Shown: piece by piece, positions 38,301 to 46,811 of the stretch
Layout of the letters: each line of letters starts with the position of its first letter
Position numbering within the stretch: the first letter of the stretch is position 1
NCBI GenBank assembly: GCA_024280155.1
Contig: JAJRQQ010000078.1
Location: forward strand, 1-52,686
DNA from: Bacteroidota bacterium
GTDB taxonomy: Bacteria > Bacteroidota > Bacteroidia > Flavobacteriales_D > Crocinitomicaceae
Direction: 5' to 3'
DNA: 52,686 nucleotides
Translations under genes and position numbers: made by a program
The notes under the pieces: model-generated
Seen by the model: the letters and a program-made list of their open reading frames with translations, nothing else
What the model was told of the DNA's origin: nothing
Database searches by the model: none

Positions 38301-38421
38301 TAATATTCCATTAACCGCTTGGGAATTTCACATTGGCGGCTACCAACCTGCTCAAAAGTGGCTAAAAGACCGTAAAGGAAGAACCTTAGAATTTGATGAT
38401 ATTTTGCATTATCAAAAATAA
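35309..38421 (+). pseudogene. Type IIG/ISP restriction-modification enzyme, frameshifted in C-terminal part
   Basis: A single-chain restriction-modification protein of ~1037 aa once one base is restored. The N-terminal nuclease has GAPDYILTKKDIPVGFIEAKD, a PD-(D/E)XK pattern (~48-70). A helical spacer leads to the N6-adenine methyltransferase: motif I ILDPATGTGTFLAEV, FELLMASYAMAHLQL, and motif IV NPPYSIS. The first frame ends at 37474 after LFSMEYQKKN. Adding one T to the T6 run at 37443-37448 gives DLFFYGISKEELKANLDF and an open frame to 38421 with SYRPFDIVSSYYDENLQRRP, a typical Type ISP C-terminal/target-recognition region. No helicase domain is present. As read, the product lacks the target-recognition end. 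It may be phase-variable, a relic or a read error. Confidence 0.85.
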
Positions 38422-38479
38422 TAGTCGCACTTTTCGAAACAGATAGGTTAATGAGAGAAATTGATAAGTTAAAAATAGA

Positions 38480-39547
38480 ATGAGTAAAAACTATAATAAA
38501 AAACTTAGAATATTTAAACTCTTTTCCCAAAACTTAGAATGGGTAAAAGAACACTCTTCTATTAAGTTTGAACCTGATTTTTCGAACGGTTATATCTGTC
38601 CTCTATGCTTTGAAACTTTTTTTGAAAAAGATTTAGACGTTAAACTTAAAAATTATTTAACACTTGAAGATATACCTCCAAAATCGCTTGGTGGTAAACC
38701 AATTGCTTTAACTTGTAAAAGTTGCAATAACAAAAGTGGACACGAGTTAGATGCACACCTTTTGAAAACACTTTTATCCATTGATGTAAAATCATTTTTA
38801 CCTAATTCAAAAGCACAGACAAGTTTTGAGTTAAATGGTAATAAAGTAAACGGAATACTTGAAGTTGATGAAAAAGGAGCATTAAAATTGGATTTACAAA
38901 CAAATCGTTCCAATCCAAATCAATCAAGTCAGTTTATGAAAGATATGTTTCCTCCAAGAACAATTTATAATCCGGTATTTTATCCCGATAAAATGTTTGA
39001 TAATGCTTATCATTCTCCAACATTTAAAATGCAATTCAAAGAAAATTTAAACGAAAGACGTGCGGAAGTTGCTTTGCTAAGAATTGCATATTTACTTGCT
39101 TTTGCAACTTTGGGTAATGGTTTTCTCATTAACGGTGGACTTTATAAAGTCAGAGAACAAATTTTAAATCCCGACAAAGAAATTTTACCAAAGGTATTTT
39201 GGCTAAAAGTTCCTTTTCCTAAAGAGTGTGAAGGAGTAAATATTATTACTCTTCCAAAAGAATTGCGGAGTTATCTTATTGTGTTCAAGTTAAAAACAAT
39301 AAGCCAATCAAGACAGTTTGCAATAGTATTACCAGGGCCTTCAACGCCAAGTACAAAAGTTTACGATTTTATCTCTAATGAACTTTGCGTTGGAGACGGT
39401 ACAGTATTTTGCAACGCAACATTTGAACATATCCCACATCAAAATTATTTCGAAAAAAAGGAATTTGCTTTTGCAGGAAATTGGTTTTGGCAGATATACA
39501 CAAAAGACGACTACAAACCAAGATATAAACCAGAAACCGAAACTTAA
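38480..39547 (+). CDS. HNH-type nuclease-like protein
   Basis: A 355-aa soluble protein. The N-terminal zinc-finger/HNH-like region has ICPLCFETF (C40, C43), LTLEDIPPKSLGGKP (~60-74) and LTCKSCNNKSGHELD (C79, C82), the layout of HNH nucleases with two CxxC pairs. At the position of the first HNH His there is Asp (LED rather than LEH), so catalysis is uncertain. The remaining ~260 residues are unrecognised. The gene starts 58 bp after the restriction-modification gene, same strand, and precedes the attC-like palindrome. It may act with that system, or be an independent defence or anti-foreign-DNA gene. Confidence 0.7.
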   Translation: MSKNYNKKLRIFKLFSQNLEWVKEHSSIKFEPDFSNGYICPLCFETFFEKDLDVKLKNYLTLEDIPPKSLGGKPIALTCKSCNNKSGHELDAHLLKTLLSIDVKSFLPNSKAQTSFELNGNKVNGILEVDEKGALKLDLQTNRSNPNQSSQFMKDMFPPRTIYNPVFYPDKMFDNAYHSPTFKMQFKENLNERRAEVALLRIAYLLAFATLGNGFLINGGLYKVREQILNPDKEILPKVFWLKVPFPKECEGVNIITLPKELRSYLIVFKLKTISQSRQFAIVLPGPSTPSTKVYDFISNELCVGDGTVFCNATFEHIPHQNYFEKKEFAFAGNWFWQIYTKDDYKPRYKPETET

Positions 39548-39911
39548 CGGGAATAAATATTGAAAACTAAATACCAAAATATAATGATAATAGAGCCTAC
39601 GCTACAAACAAGACGGAAAATAAAGTCCCCCAACAAAGGCTATACGTAATTTGGATAACATGCTAATATTGAAATTTTTAGCACCAAATAAAATTGGTAG
39701 TAAATTGAAAAATAGTCGTTTCAAAAGCGGCACGTAGTATAGCCCAACCGTCAGGACGCAATCAAAAAACAGAACTAAAATTGAAAAAAGAGTAATAATT
39801 GGAATACTGATTGCTTTTTATTCTGAATACTTTTTTAGAAAACGAATTCAAGAATTATATAAATGGTCAACATCTAACGGAATTCAGTTTGTTGAAACAA
39901 AATCTCCAATC
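39548..39911. other. 364-bp non-coding gap at the end of the accessory island
   Basis: This gap holds the attC-like palindrome at 39628-39756 and, right after it, an open frame without ATG, GTG or TTG start (39738-39944, plus strand, including KRVIIGILIAFYSEYFFRKR). The frame overlaps the 3' end of the radical SAM gene antisense. It may be the remnant of a displaced gene. Nothing else is seen. Confidence 0.5.
39628..39756 (+). repeat. attC-like (integron-cassette-site-like) palindrome, degenerate
   Basis: A 129-bp sequence bounded by CCCCAAC (39628-39634, near R'' consensus RYYYAAC) and GTCAGGA (39750-39756, near R' consensus GTTRRRY). Inner arms GGCTATAC (39638-39645) and GTATAGCC (39737-39744) are perfect complements. 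Two further short hairpins lie between (GCTAA/TTAGC and ACCAA/TTGGT). Length and geometry recall large attC sites, and GGCTATA...TATAGCC palindromes after accessory genes are, from memory, common in Bacteroidota. No integrase gene is in the window, and both core sites are imperfect. Confidence 0.45.
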
Positions 39912-41767
39912 CTAAACCAACGATTTCTCTATCAAATCTTTTGAATGACTTGTCGCTGGCACTGAAAATTCAAACCAATCTTGCATTTCTTTCTCAAAAC
40001 CAGATTTATTTAGATAACTATTCAAGGCTTTATTCAATCCTTTCGAGTATTTTGGATGATTTGCACCTGTAGGATCCTCATGAAATAAATCATTCTCTGC
40101 GAAACCCTTAAAAATTGGACCTGTAATTTTAATTCCGAAATCTTGTGGATTCTTCCCTATCGGACTGTGAATTGTTGTAGTAAACTGATGCCAATAAGCC
40201 GACTGAATGCAATTCTGCTCAAATAACTGTCTCACAATTTCTAGAGAATCAATGGTTTCTTGTTCTGTCTCTGTTGGAAAACCAAACATTAAATAAGCAT
40301 GTACGAGAATATTGTGTTTGGAAAAGTTATTCGTCACACGTGCTACTTGGCCAACGTCCACTCCCTTTTTCATTTTCGCAAGCAATCGATCTGAAGCAAC
40401 TTCCAATCCTCCAGTGACTGCAATACATCCCGATTTCGCCATTAATTCACACAGTTCAAGACTAAATGTTTTCTCAAAGCGAATGTTCGTCCACCAAGTG
40501 ATTTTCAGTTTTCGTAGAATCAATTCTTCGGATAATGCGCGAAGTATTTTGGGTGGTGCTGCTTCATCTACAAAATGAAACCCAGTTATTCCTGTTTGTT
40601 CGATTATTTGCTCTATTTTATTGGCTAAATCTACCGCTGTAGTAATCTGATAATTACTGATATAATCTAAATTAACATCACAGAATGTACATTGTTTCCA
40701 ATAGCATCCGTGTGAAATTGTCAATTTATTCCACCGATAATCTGTCCACATTCGATGCATGGGATTTACCACGTCTAAAAACGATAAATATTTATCAAAA
40801 GGTAATCCTGAATAATCTGGAGCGGGCAAATCACGATGATGATAGATTGTATTCGGCGTTTTGTTTTTGTAAACAACGAGATGATTTTCAAGGATAAAAG
40901 TTCTTTCGAGTTCATCTTTCCCTACATTACCATTAAGATATTCTACAATTTTCAGCAATGGTCCTTCCCCATCGTCGAGAGAAATAAAATCAACAAAATC
41001 AAAAATACGAGGATCATTTAATGAACGTAATTCTGTATTGCAATATCCACCACCAAAAGCGATTTTAATTTTCGGAAAGAATTGTTTTATAAATTGAGAA
41101 CAGCGCAATGCTGCAAATAAATTACCCGGAAAGGAATCGTGAAACAAATTAAATCTGGAGATTCTATATTTATTTTCTCTTCAAGAATATTGAGCATTTC
41201 ATCCTCGATGAGTGTTGGTTGGTAATTAAGAAACTCTTCAATTTGATCAAAACTACTTGCAGAAGTCGCGATTTGTTCAGCATATTTTGTGAACGCAAAA
41301 AATTCATCAACATTTGCTTGAATAAAGTCACCCAATTCTTCAACAAATAAAGTCGCATAATGTTTCGCTTTATCAATGATTCCATCTTCACCTTTTGTCC
41401 AATTTATTTCAGTGTTCACCTTAGATAACCGATGCCCCAGTGGTAAAAAATCTAGTTCTAAAATCTCTTGTGCTGTTTCAATTGTTTGTTTTTGAAGAAA
41501 CCCAATCACTTTATTAACGCAAGAAATGTAGTTTTCTTTATTGATTTAAATTTCAGGAAAGCTATTCGCTTCTAATTCTATCGCTTCTTGAAAAATAAGT
41601 CGTAAAAAATCACTTGTGAAAAACGTTGTGAATAATTCTATGCTTAAATCACAATGAGCGACAGGAACATCTTTTTGCCGAAGAAAACCTTTTAAATATG
41701 CTGTTGCAGGATAAGCTGTATTTAATTGAGTAAACGGTGGAGTTACCAATAAGAGTTTCTTCTGCAT
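39912..41767 (-). pseudogene. B12-binding-type radical SAM protein, broken by one stop and one frameshift
   Basis: The intact protein would be ~618 aa. It starts MQKKLLLVTPPFTQLNTAYP (cobalamin-binding-like Rossmann start, 41767). TAA at 41546-41548 interrupts after NSFPEI, then the same frame continues INKENYISCVNKVIGFLQ to ICFTIPF. There one base is missing in 41125-41134; the next frame resumes FPGNLFAALRCSQF and carries GGGYCN, then the radical SAM cluster site HGCYWKQCTFCD (three cysteines), FVDEAAPP and GLEVASDRLLAKMKKG, to the end. The family uses SAM cleavage, some with cobalamin, for methylation or rearrangement; substrate unknown. With two lesions this is the most convincing pseudogene here, although every segment is still well preserved. 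Confidence 0.82.
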
Positions 41768-43081
41768 TTATTTCTTTTCTTGAGTAGGTATACTATGATT
41801 CGTTACCTCTTCCCCACTTCTATTTGCTTGATAATGAGGAGACATAATTTCAACACCTGCACGATTAAATTCATCGAGAATATTCTGATAGAGATCTGAT
41901 TCTATTGCATTGTACTTTTGTACATCAGAGATATAGGCATTAATTTCATATGTTACATAAAAATCATCCAAGCTTTTTTGCATGACGAAAGGTGTTTTTT
42001 CGGGAACTTCATGGATAATTCCATTTGTTTTCTCAGCTGAAGCAATCAATAATTCATGTACTTTCCTCCAATCAACATCATAACCTATCGTTATTGAAGA
42101 ATGGATAATTAAATTAGAACGTTCTGCTGCTGTACTATAATTTTTACTGTTCCCAGAAAGAATATTGGCATTCGGTATCGTTACAATGACATTTTTTGGC
42201 GTTTTTACTCGTGTAACAATTGTGTTTTTCATTACAACAATCCCCGTCACGCCATTTACTTCAATTCGATCTCCAATTTTAAAAGGTCGCATATACGTCA
42301 TGATTAACCCACTCATTGCATTAGAAACGACAGAAGTTGACCCTAAGGACAATAATAAACCTAAGAACATTGTCACTCCTTTAAAAATATCACTATTTGA
42401 CCCCGGGAGTAAAGGGAAAATGATAGTGATGATAAAAGCGTAAAGAATAAATTTGATAATTTTAGAAGTCGTTATTGCCCAATCTTTATGGAAACCTGCC
42501 AATTTAATATTCCCCTTGCTTATTTCTTTGAAGAAGTAACTGATGAGTTTTAAAAACTTACTGAAAATGAAAATAATGACAATAATTTTGATGAGTGTAG
42601 GAAAATAATTAATAAAACCATGAACAAATTCCATAAATGGTTCAATGATATAGCCAAACAATTTATCACTGTATTCTTTTGTAATCGGAGAAACACTCAA
42701 TATAAAAGGAAGCATAATATATGCTGTGATTCCAACAAGAATTCGATAAGTCCATTTTAAAAGAAAAAGAAAAACTTCAAGCGCACTCTCCTTATCTTCT
42801 TCTTTTAGACGGTAAATTTTGAGTTTTCGTGTGATTTTATAGATGAAATTTCCATTTTTATCAATCCACTTTAAAGAAAGACGATAAAGCAATCTCAACA
42901 CAAAAACAATCCCAATAAAAACACCTAGATATATTGAAAGTTTAATCAGCTGCCCAGAAAGTTCTTCCGAGCTTAATGATGAAAAATAATCATAGAGTTG
43001 AGTGAAAAATGATTTTGAAGATTCATTTTGGGGTGTTTTACTGATAGAGAAGATATTCGACAACATTGATGATGAATTCAT
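41768..43081 (-). CDS. MscS-family small-conductance mechanosensitive channel
   Basis: A 437-aa inner-membrane channel that opens on osmotic downshift. About five helices occupy residues ~45-260; the pore helix region is followed by SVVSNAMSGLIMTYMRPFKIGDRIEVNG and GIVVMKNTIVTRVKTPKNV (given in parts, ~255-305), the MscS middle beta domain, with IPNANILSGNSKNYS. The C-terminal vestibule runs to ~425 and ends in a polar tail (SGEEVTNHS). It is longer than E. coli MscS (286 aa) due to extra N-terminal helices. Its ATG at 43081 is 68 bp from the end of the anti-sigma-like gene. The radical SAM start codon directly abuts its stop codon. Confidence 0.92.
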   Translation of the reverse strand: MNSSSMLSNIFSISKTPQNESSKSFFTQLYDYFSSLSSEELSGQLIKLSIYLGVFIGIVFVLRLLYRLSLKWIDKNGNFIYKITRKLKIYRLKEEDKESALEVFLFLLKWTYRILVGITAYIMLPFILSVSPITKEYSDKLFGYIIEPFMEFVHGFINYFPTLIKIIVIIFIFSKFLKLISYFFKEISKGNIKLAGFHKDWAITTSKIIKFILYAFIITIIFPLLPGSNSDIFKGVTMFLGLLLSLGSTSVVSNAMSGLIMTYMRPFKIGDRIEVNGVTGIVVMKNTIVTRVKTPKNVIVTIPNANILSGNSKNYSTAAERSNLIIHSSITIGYDVDWRKVHELLIASAEKTNGIIHEVPEKTPFVMQKSLDDFYVTYEINAYISDVQKYNAIESDLYQNILDEFNRAGVEIMSPHYQANRSGEEVTNHSIPTQEKK

Positions 43082-43149
43082 TTAACCTTGTCAAAAATAA
43101 AGTTTATTCAAATAGATTGCAATTTATATTAAACAATAATAGTTTTCGC

Positions 43150-43878
43150 TTAAAAAGAAACCGTTAAAACATCTAATAAATCCTCCTGTTTTTCAATAGA
43201 AACAGCGTTTATTTTTTCTATTTCACCTCTGTACACACCGTCAGGGTGAATTGAAGATAATTCTACTGAATTTTGAATTTCTGCTGTATTTTCCTGTTGA
43301 TTTTGCACATCTTTACTTCTCATTACAGTTTGAGATTTATTCTTTTTATGATTATTTTCTTTGATAAAAACTTGTTCAGGTTCATCCGAAGGGGTTGGTA
43401 TTACATCATCAGCACTCTCTTCTTCAATCAGAACCTTATTTTCATTTCCACTGGGTAATTGAGAATCTTCTCTGTCCTCAATCATATTCTCCTTTTTATT
43501 GTTTTCTGCAATAGAGATTGTTTCCTCAACCAACGGAGAATTAAACATCGGAACAATCCATAGCAACAATAAAATGATTGCAGCAAATTGAATTAACGGC
43601 TGACGATAAAAAGGTTTTTCTTTAGGAACAATCAATGCCAAAAAACGATTGGATTGGCTTGCTGGATATTTTTCATAAAACAATTCATCTAAACCATCTT
43701 TCAACTTTGGTGATGGTGCTTGAGAAATTGATGAAAGTCCTTCCATTTGAATAAAAAGGGATTTAATTTCATTGAACTCATCCTCCGTTGCAAAAAGTTC
43801 TTTCATTGACAATTTTTCTTCCGTTGATAATTCAAAGAAAGACTTTTTCATTATTATATCTAATTCATCTTTTACCAT
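43150..43878 (-). CDS. putative membrane anti-sigma factor
   Basis: A 242-aa protein with a cytoplasmic N-terminal half (~1-95) that opens MVKDELDIIMKKSFFELSTEEK, a single membrane helix (~97-112, FAAIILLLLWIVPMF) and a periplasmic Ser/Glu/Lys-rich tail (~113-242). I see no zinc-binding HxxxCxxC motif, so it is not a ZAS-type anti-sigma. The assignment rests on topology and on its position: ATG 43878 lies 2 bp after the stop of the ECF sigma gene, a typical sigma/anti-sigma pair. The tail may interact with periplasmic signals. The signal and regulon are unknown. Confidence 0.65.
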   Translation of the reverse strand: MVKDELDIIMKKSFFELSTEEKLSMKELFATEDEFNEIKSLFIQMEGLSSISQAPSPKLKDGLDELFYEKYPASQSNRFLALIVPKEKPFYRQPLIQFAAIILLLLWIVPMFNSPLVEETISIAENNKKENMIEDREDSQLPSGNENKVLIEEESADDVIPTPSDEPEQVFIKENNHKKNKSQTVMRSKDVQNQQENTAEIQNSVELSSIHPDGVYRGEIEKINAVSIEKQEDLLDVLTVSF

Positions 43879-43880
43879 AT

Positions 43881-44471
43881 CTAATAATTTATAGTAGGGT
43901 TAAATTCTTTTAATTTTTCGGCTAAATATTTTGTTGCATAAAATAGTCTTGATTTTACCGTTCCTTCACTTGCATTCACTATTTCAGCAATCTCTTTTAT
44001 AGACAATCCTGCAATATATTTTAAATGAAATACATTTTTGTGTTTTTCTTTTAAACTGTTAATTTCAACTTCAAAACGTTCTTTAAATTCAACATCTTGA
44101 ACTTGTCTAAATACATCTGAGTTATCATCTTTTAGCGAATAATGATTATCCAATCCAGAGGAAGTATTCTTTCGAACTTCTTGTTTCTTGTATTCATTTT
44201 TACACATGTTATTAGCAACAGAAAATAGCCAAGTTTTAAAATTTCTAGTCGGATCAAAAGATTCAGGTTTTCGGATAATTTTCGCAAAAATATCATGCAC
44301 AAAATCTTCTGCTTTTTCACGATCATTCCACATTTTCCGCATAAAAAAACCTTGCAATTGCCCTGCATATCGATTGTAAATTTCATCAAAAGATTTCTTA
44401 TCCCCTTTTGTTAAGGAAATCAAAAGATCTTCATCTTTCAAGTTTTTATATGACTTTCGAATAATTCTCAC
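43881..44471 (-). CDS. RNA polymerase sigma factor, ECF type
   Basis: A 196-aa sigma-70 family factor. Region 2 covers ~25-95 (FDEIYNRYAGQLQGFFMRKM, AEDFVHDIFAKIIRKPESFD, FKTWLFSVANNMCKNEYKKQ). Region 4 covers ~140-190 (NVFHLKYIAGLSIKEIAEI, then EGTVKSRLFYATKYLAEKL), a helix-turn-helix for the -35 element. No region 1 or 3 is present, hence ECF. The start GTG (44469-44471) shares its G with the TAG stop of the upstream gene, showing translational coupling. The anti-sigma-like gene follows at 2 bp. Confidence 0.93.
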   Translation of the reverse strand: MRIIRKSYKNLKDEDLLISLTKGDKKSFDEIYNRYAGQLQGFFMRKMWNDREKAEDFVHDIFAKIIRKPESFDPTRNFKTWLFSVANNMCKNEYKKQEVRKNTSSGLDNHYSLKDDNSDVFRQVQDVEFKERFEVEINSLKEKHKNVFHLKYIAGLSIKEIAEIVNASEGTVKSRLFYATKYLAEKLKEFNPTINY

Positions 44472-45499
44472 TAATATTTCAACTTGAGGCGATTAATTAC
44501 TTCTTGTTTCCCCGAAAAGACACCTATTTCATCAATTATTTTATCTACTTTTTCAAAATTATCTTTCTCATTCTTCAGTTGAAATGTATGTCTAAGTTGA
44601 AAAAGCATCAATAAATAGTTTGACGATAATTCTTGTGATTTCACATCATTTTTATTCTTCAAAATCAGATACTTTAGCTGATATTTCCATAAATATTTAT
44701 TGATACTAAAATTATCAATCATCTTTGTAGAATACCTCATGACCAATCCGGTAGTATAAAGGTTTGGTGAAATGTTCATTAAATATTCTTTTGGAACAGT
44801 CAATGCTGTACACATGTTCTTATCTTCATTTAATTCTACAAAAGCTGTAAAGAAAGATGTATCAATACTTTCTTGTTCTGGAAAATTATACTCCTTATTT
44901 TTTAAAAATTCACGATATGCAGAACTTTGCAACAATTCCAATGAAATTATTTGAACATCCGTTCGAAGTCCTTTGGTAAATTGCAAATATTCGACGGCAT
45001 AAGTATCTTCTATTCCGTGCGTTATCAACGTTCCATTCTTAGAAGTAGAATTTAGAACATCTTCTCCATACGCTAGAAGTGATTCAGATAAAATATTTTC
45101 TTCAAAAATCATCTTCAATGTTTCTGCAGCATGAAGACTATCTAGAATGATTATGTAATATGCAGCCAACTGCTTAATAACTTCAGGCGACCTTGGTTTT
45201 AATTGACTTGCATTTTGTAAATAAGAAAATAACGAAACATCATAACGACCTGATAAATACTTATAAAAGTTGTGTTCAAATGAATTTTCATCTGCAACTT
45301 TCATCTGTTCCACATAGTTATTCAATTCTTCTTGTTCTTGCGGACTTAACGAACGGCGATGTAAATTTTTATTGGCTAGAAAAACATCTTCTGCAGAAGA
45401 TGTTTTTGATGATTCATAAACAATCTTTTTTCTTATCGAATCTTGAGAAAAAACCAAGGATGAAGCAAGGAAAAACAACAGAAAAAAATATAATCTCAT
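44471..45499 (-). CDS. exported TPR-like hypothetical protein, first gene of sigma operon
   Basis: About 342 aa from ATG 45499 (MRLYFFLLFFLASSLVFSQ), a signal peptide; starts further upstream would bury it. The mature part is helical and repeat-like (FYKYLSGRYDVSLFSYLQNA, SPEVIKQLAAYYIIILDSLH). Residues ~160-195 include ITHGIEDTYAVEYLQFTKGLRTDVQIISLELL, given here as a region, which resembles the C-terminal part of DUF2723-type membrane proteins (a D(N/D)T(F/Y)..(W/E)YLQ..xG.R.DV motif). No enzyme call can be made. It overlaps the sigma gene by 1 bp, so it is likely part of the same envelope-response unit. Confidence 0.6.
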   Translation of the reverse strand: MRLYFFLLFFLASSLVFSQDSIRKKIVYESSKTSSAEDVFLANKNLHRRSLSPQEQEELNNYVEQMKVADENSFEHNFYKYLSGRYDVSLFSYLQNASQLKPRSPEVIKQLAAYYIIILDSLHAAETLKMIFEENILSESLLAYGEDVLNSTSKNGTLITHGIEDTYAVEYLQFTKGLRTDVQIISLELLQSSAYREFLKNKEYNFPEQESIDTSFFTAFVELNEDKNMCTALTVPKEYLMNISPNLYTTGLVMRYSTKMIDNFSINKYLWKYQLKYLILKNKNDVKSQELSSNYLLMLFQLRHTFQLKNEKDNFEKVDKIIDEIGVFSGKQEVINRLKLKY

Positions 45500-45628
45500 A
45501 TTAATAATTTTGAACGAGTACATTTCAAAGTCTCTTTGGTTCAAAATAAGAATAAAAAATCAATTATTGGCTGATAAAAATACAGATTTTATCTAAATCA
45601 TACCTCTAAGTCAATGAGAGTATTAAAC

Positions 45629-45835
45629 TTTCTTTTTCCTTGATGAAAAAGAAATAAAAAAATCAAGTCGAAACAATGCTTCCACGCGCTCTGATGAAAA
45701 TCAATAATTCCTACAAAAGAAGTGTTTTGCAAACACAATGACGGAGCACTTTTGTGCAATTATTGTGATTTTCATCATTCACTCCCCTCCGGCCCGCTGT
45801 TTCGACAGGCCAACGCACTTTTAGATTTCGCTTCG
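45629..45835. repeat. dispersed palindromic repeat, module A copy 2
   Basis: This copy matches 10042-10252 closely. The 140-bp palindrome is closed by GTCGAAACA (45667-45675) and TGTTTCGAC (45798-45806). Inside it, TGATGAAAATC (45692-45702, approximately) pairs perfectly with GATTTTCATCA (45767-45777). Small hairpins GTGTTTTGCAAACAC and GCACTTTTGTGC are kept. It is followed at once by module B, the reverse of the order in the first block. Confidence 0.85.
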
Positions 45836-45842
45836 AATTATA

Positions 45843-46040
45843 AATCATTGCAATAAATAAAAATATTTACGAAGAACTAAAAAGTGCATTCATAAATTTA
45901 GCGGGCACCAAAACACCGCAAAATTCGTAAATTGAAACAACTGTTTGAGGAGGTATGACGAGTTTTGTTTCAATTAGAATTGAGGATGATTTTGGTCGTT
46001 GAATTTATGACAGCACTAGACTTTTTTGTTACTTTTTTTG
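45843..46040. repeat. dispersed palindromic repeat, module B copy 2
   Basis: This copy matches 9746-9962. Here the inner stem is perfect, AATTGAAACAA facing TTGTTTCAATT, and the outer arms TTCATAAATTTAGCG and CGTTGAATTTATGA pair with G-T wobbles. The tail CTTTTTTGTTACTTTTTTTGG is shared. There is no coding content. The element abuts module A with only a few bases between, sharing the joint sequence TTCGCTTCG found also at 9731-9740. Confidence 0.8.
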
Positions 46041-46111
46041 GAGATGCAAAAAAGTAAAGAAAGATTTAACTCTAATGTATACAATATTTTACCGGACACT
46101 AATCTAAAAAA

Positions 46112-46786
46112 TCAATTATTTGATGTAAACAAAAACTTATTTGGTGAGATTAGGTTTGTTTTTACGGCATACATTACAATACCTGCTGTATTTTTAACAC
46201 CTAATTTTGCCATGATATTCTTTCGATGAGAATTTACGGTATGATTACTAATGAATAACATTTCAGCAATTTGTCCATTTGTATAACCTTCAGATATTAA
46301 AATGATAATCTCTTGCTCTCTCTTTGAAATCACAACTGCATCACAAGAGAATGCTTCATAATCGATATCTTCAATGTTTAGATTTGCCTCTTGAATTGTT
46401 TCTACAATTTGTCCGCAGAAGAATTTATTTCCTTGCGAAGTCTCCTTTACTGCATCAATAATCTCATTAATTGAACAATCCTTCTTAACGTAACTCGTTA
46501 CTCCTAGTTTCAAAGCATCTACCAAAACATTGGCTGATTGCTCCGGGGTGATTGCAAGGATATTAATATTTGGATATTGTATTGCAATATCTGAAATAAG
46601 ATCAATGGTGAAATCATTCGCTGTAAAATCGACAAGAACTACATCAACTTCAAAAGTAGAGAGCATATCTATTAATTCATCTTGCGTTCTAGCATCTCCG
46701 ACAATTTCAACATTATCGACAACAGAAAGAATTGCTCTTAGTCCTGCTAAAGTTAATTCATTACTATCTGCGAGAATTATTTTCAT
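46112..46786 (-). CDS. NarL/FixJ-family response regulator
   Basis: A 224-aa regulator. The receiver keeps the acidic start (ILADSNE), phospho-acceptor Asp53 (VVLVDFTAND) and the conserved Lys (SYVKKDCS, ~101). The DNA-binding LuxR HTH lies at ~150-210: ISKREQEIIILISEGYTNGQIAEM and LFISNHTVNSHRKNIMAKLGV (adjacent parts). The GYTNGQIAEML/HTVNSHRKN pattern is that of Bacteroidota two-component regulators. No histidine kinase gene is adjacent, so it is an orphan here. A perfect palindrome overlaps its presumed -7 box. Confidence 0.92.
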   Translation of the reverse strand: MKIILADSNELTLAGLRAILSVVDNVEIVGDARTQDELIDMLSTFEVDVVLVDFTANDFTIDLISDIAIQYPNINILAITPEQSANVLVDALKLGVTSYVKKDCSINEIIDAVKETSQGNKFFCGQIVETIQEANLNIEDIDYEAFSCDAVVISKREQEIIILISEGYTNGQIAEMLFISNHTVNSHRKNIMAKLGVKNTAGIVMYAVKTNLISPNKFLFTSNN

Positions 46787-46811
46787 TATTTAGAATGATT
46801 TTAAATAAAAG

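Larger units (their letters stand above)
45500..46111. other. 612-bp non-coding stretch with palindromic repeat modules
   Basis: No credible open frame is seen. Modules A (45629-45835) and B (45843-46040) occupy most of it. The first 129 bp are AT-rich leader sequence for the 45499 gene. The last 70 bp end at the stop of the LuxR-type regulator, and a T7/A6 stem (TTACTTTTTT ... AAAAAAGTAA, 46028-46056) could act as a weak hairpin there. Confidence 0.65.

Noticed and set aside
46026-46229. Short open frame running from module B into the regulator gene
   Set aside because: Overlaps the confirmed LuxR-type gene antisense and begins in the palindromic repeat; no protein features.
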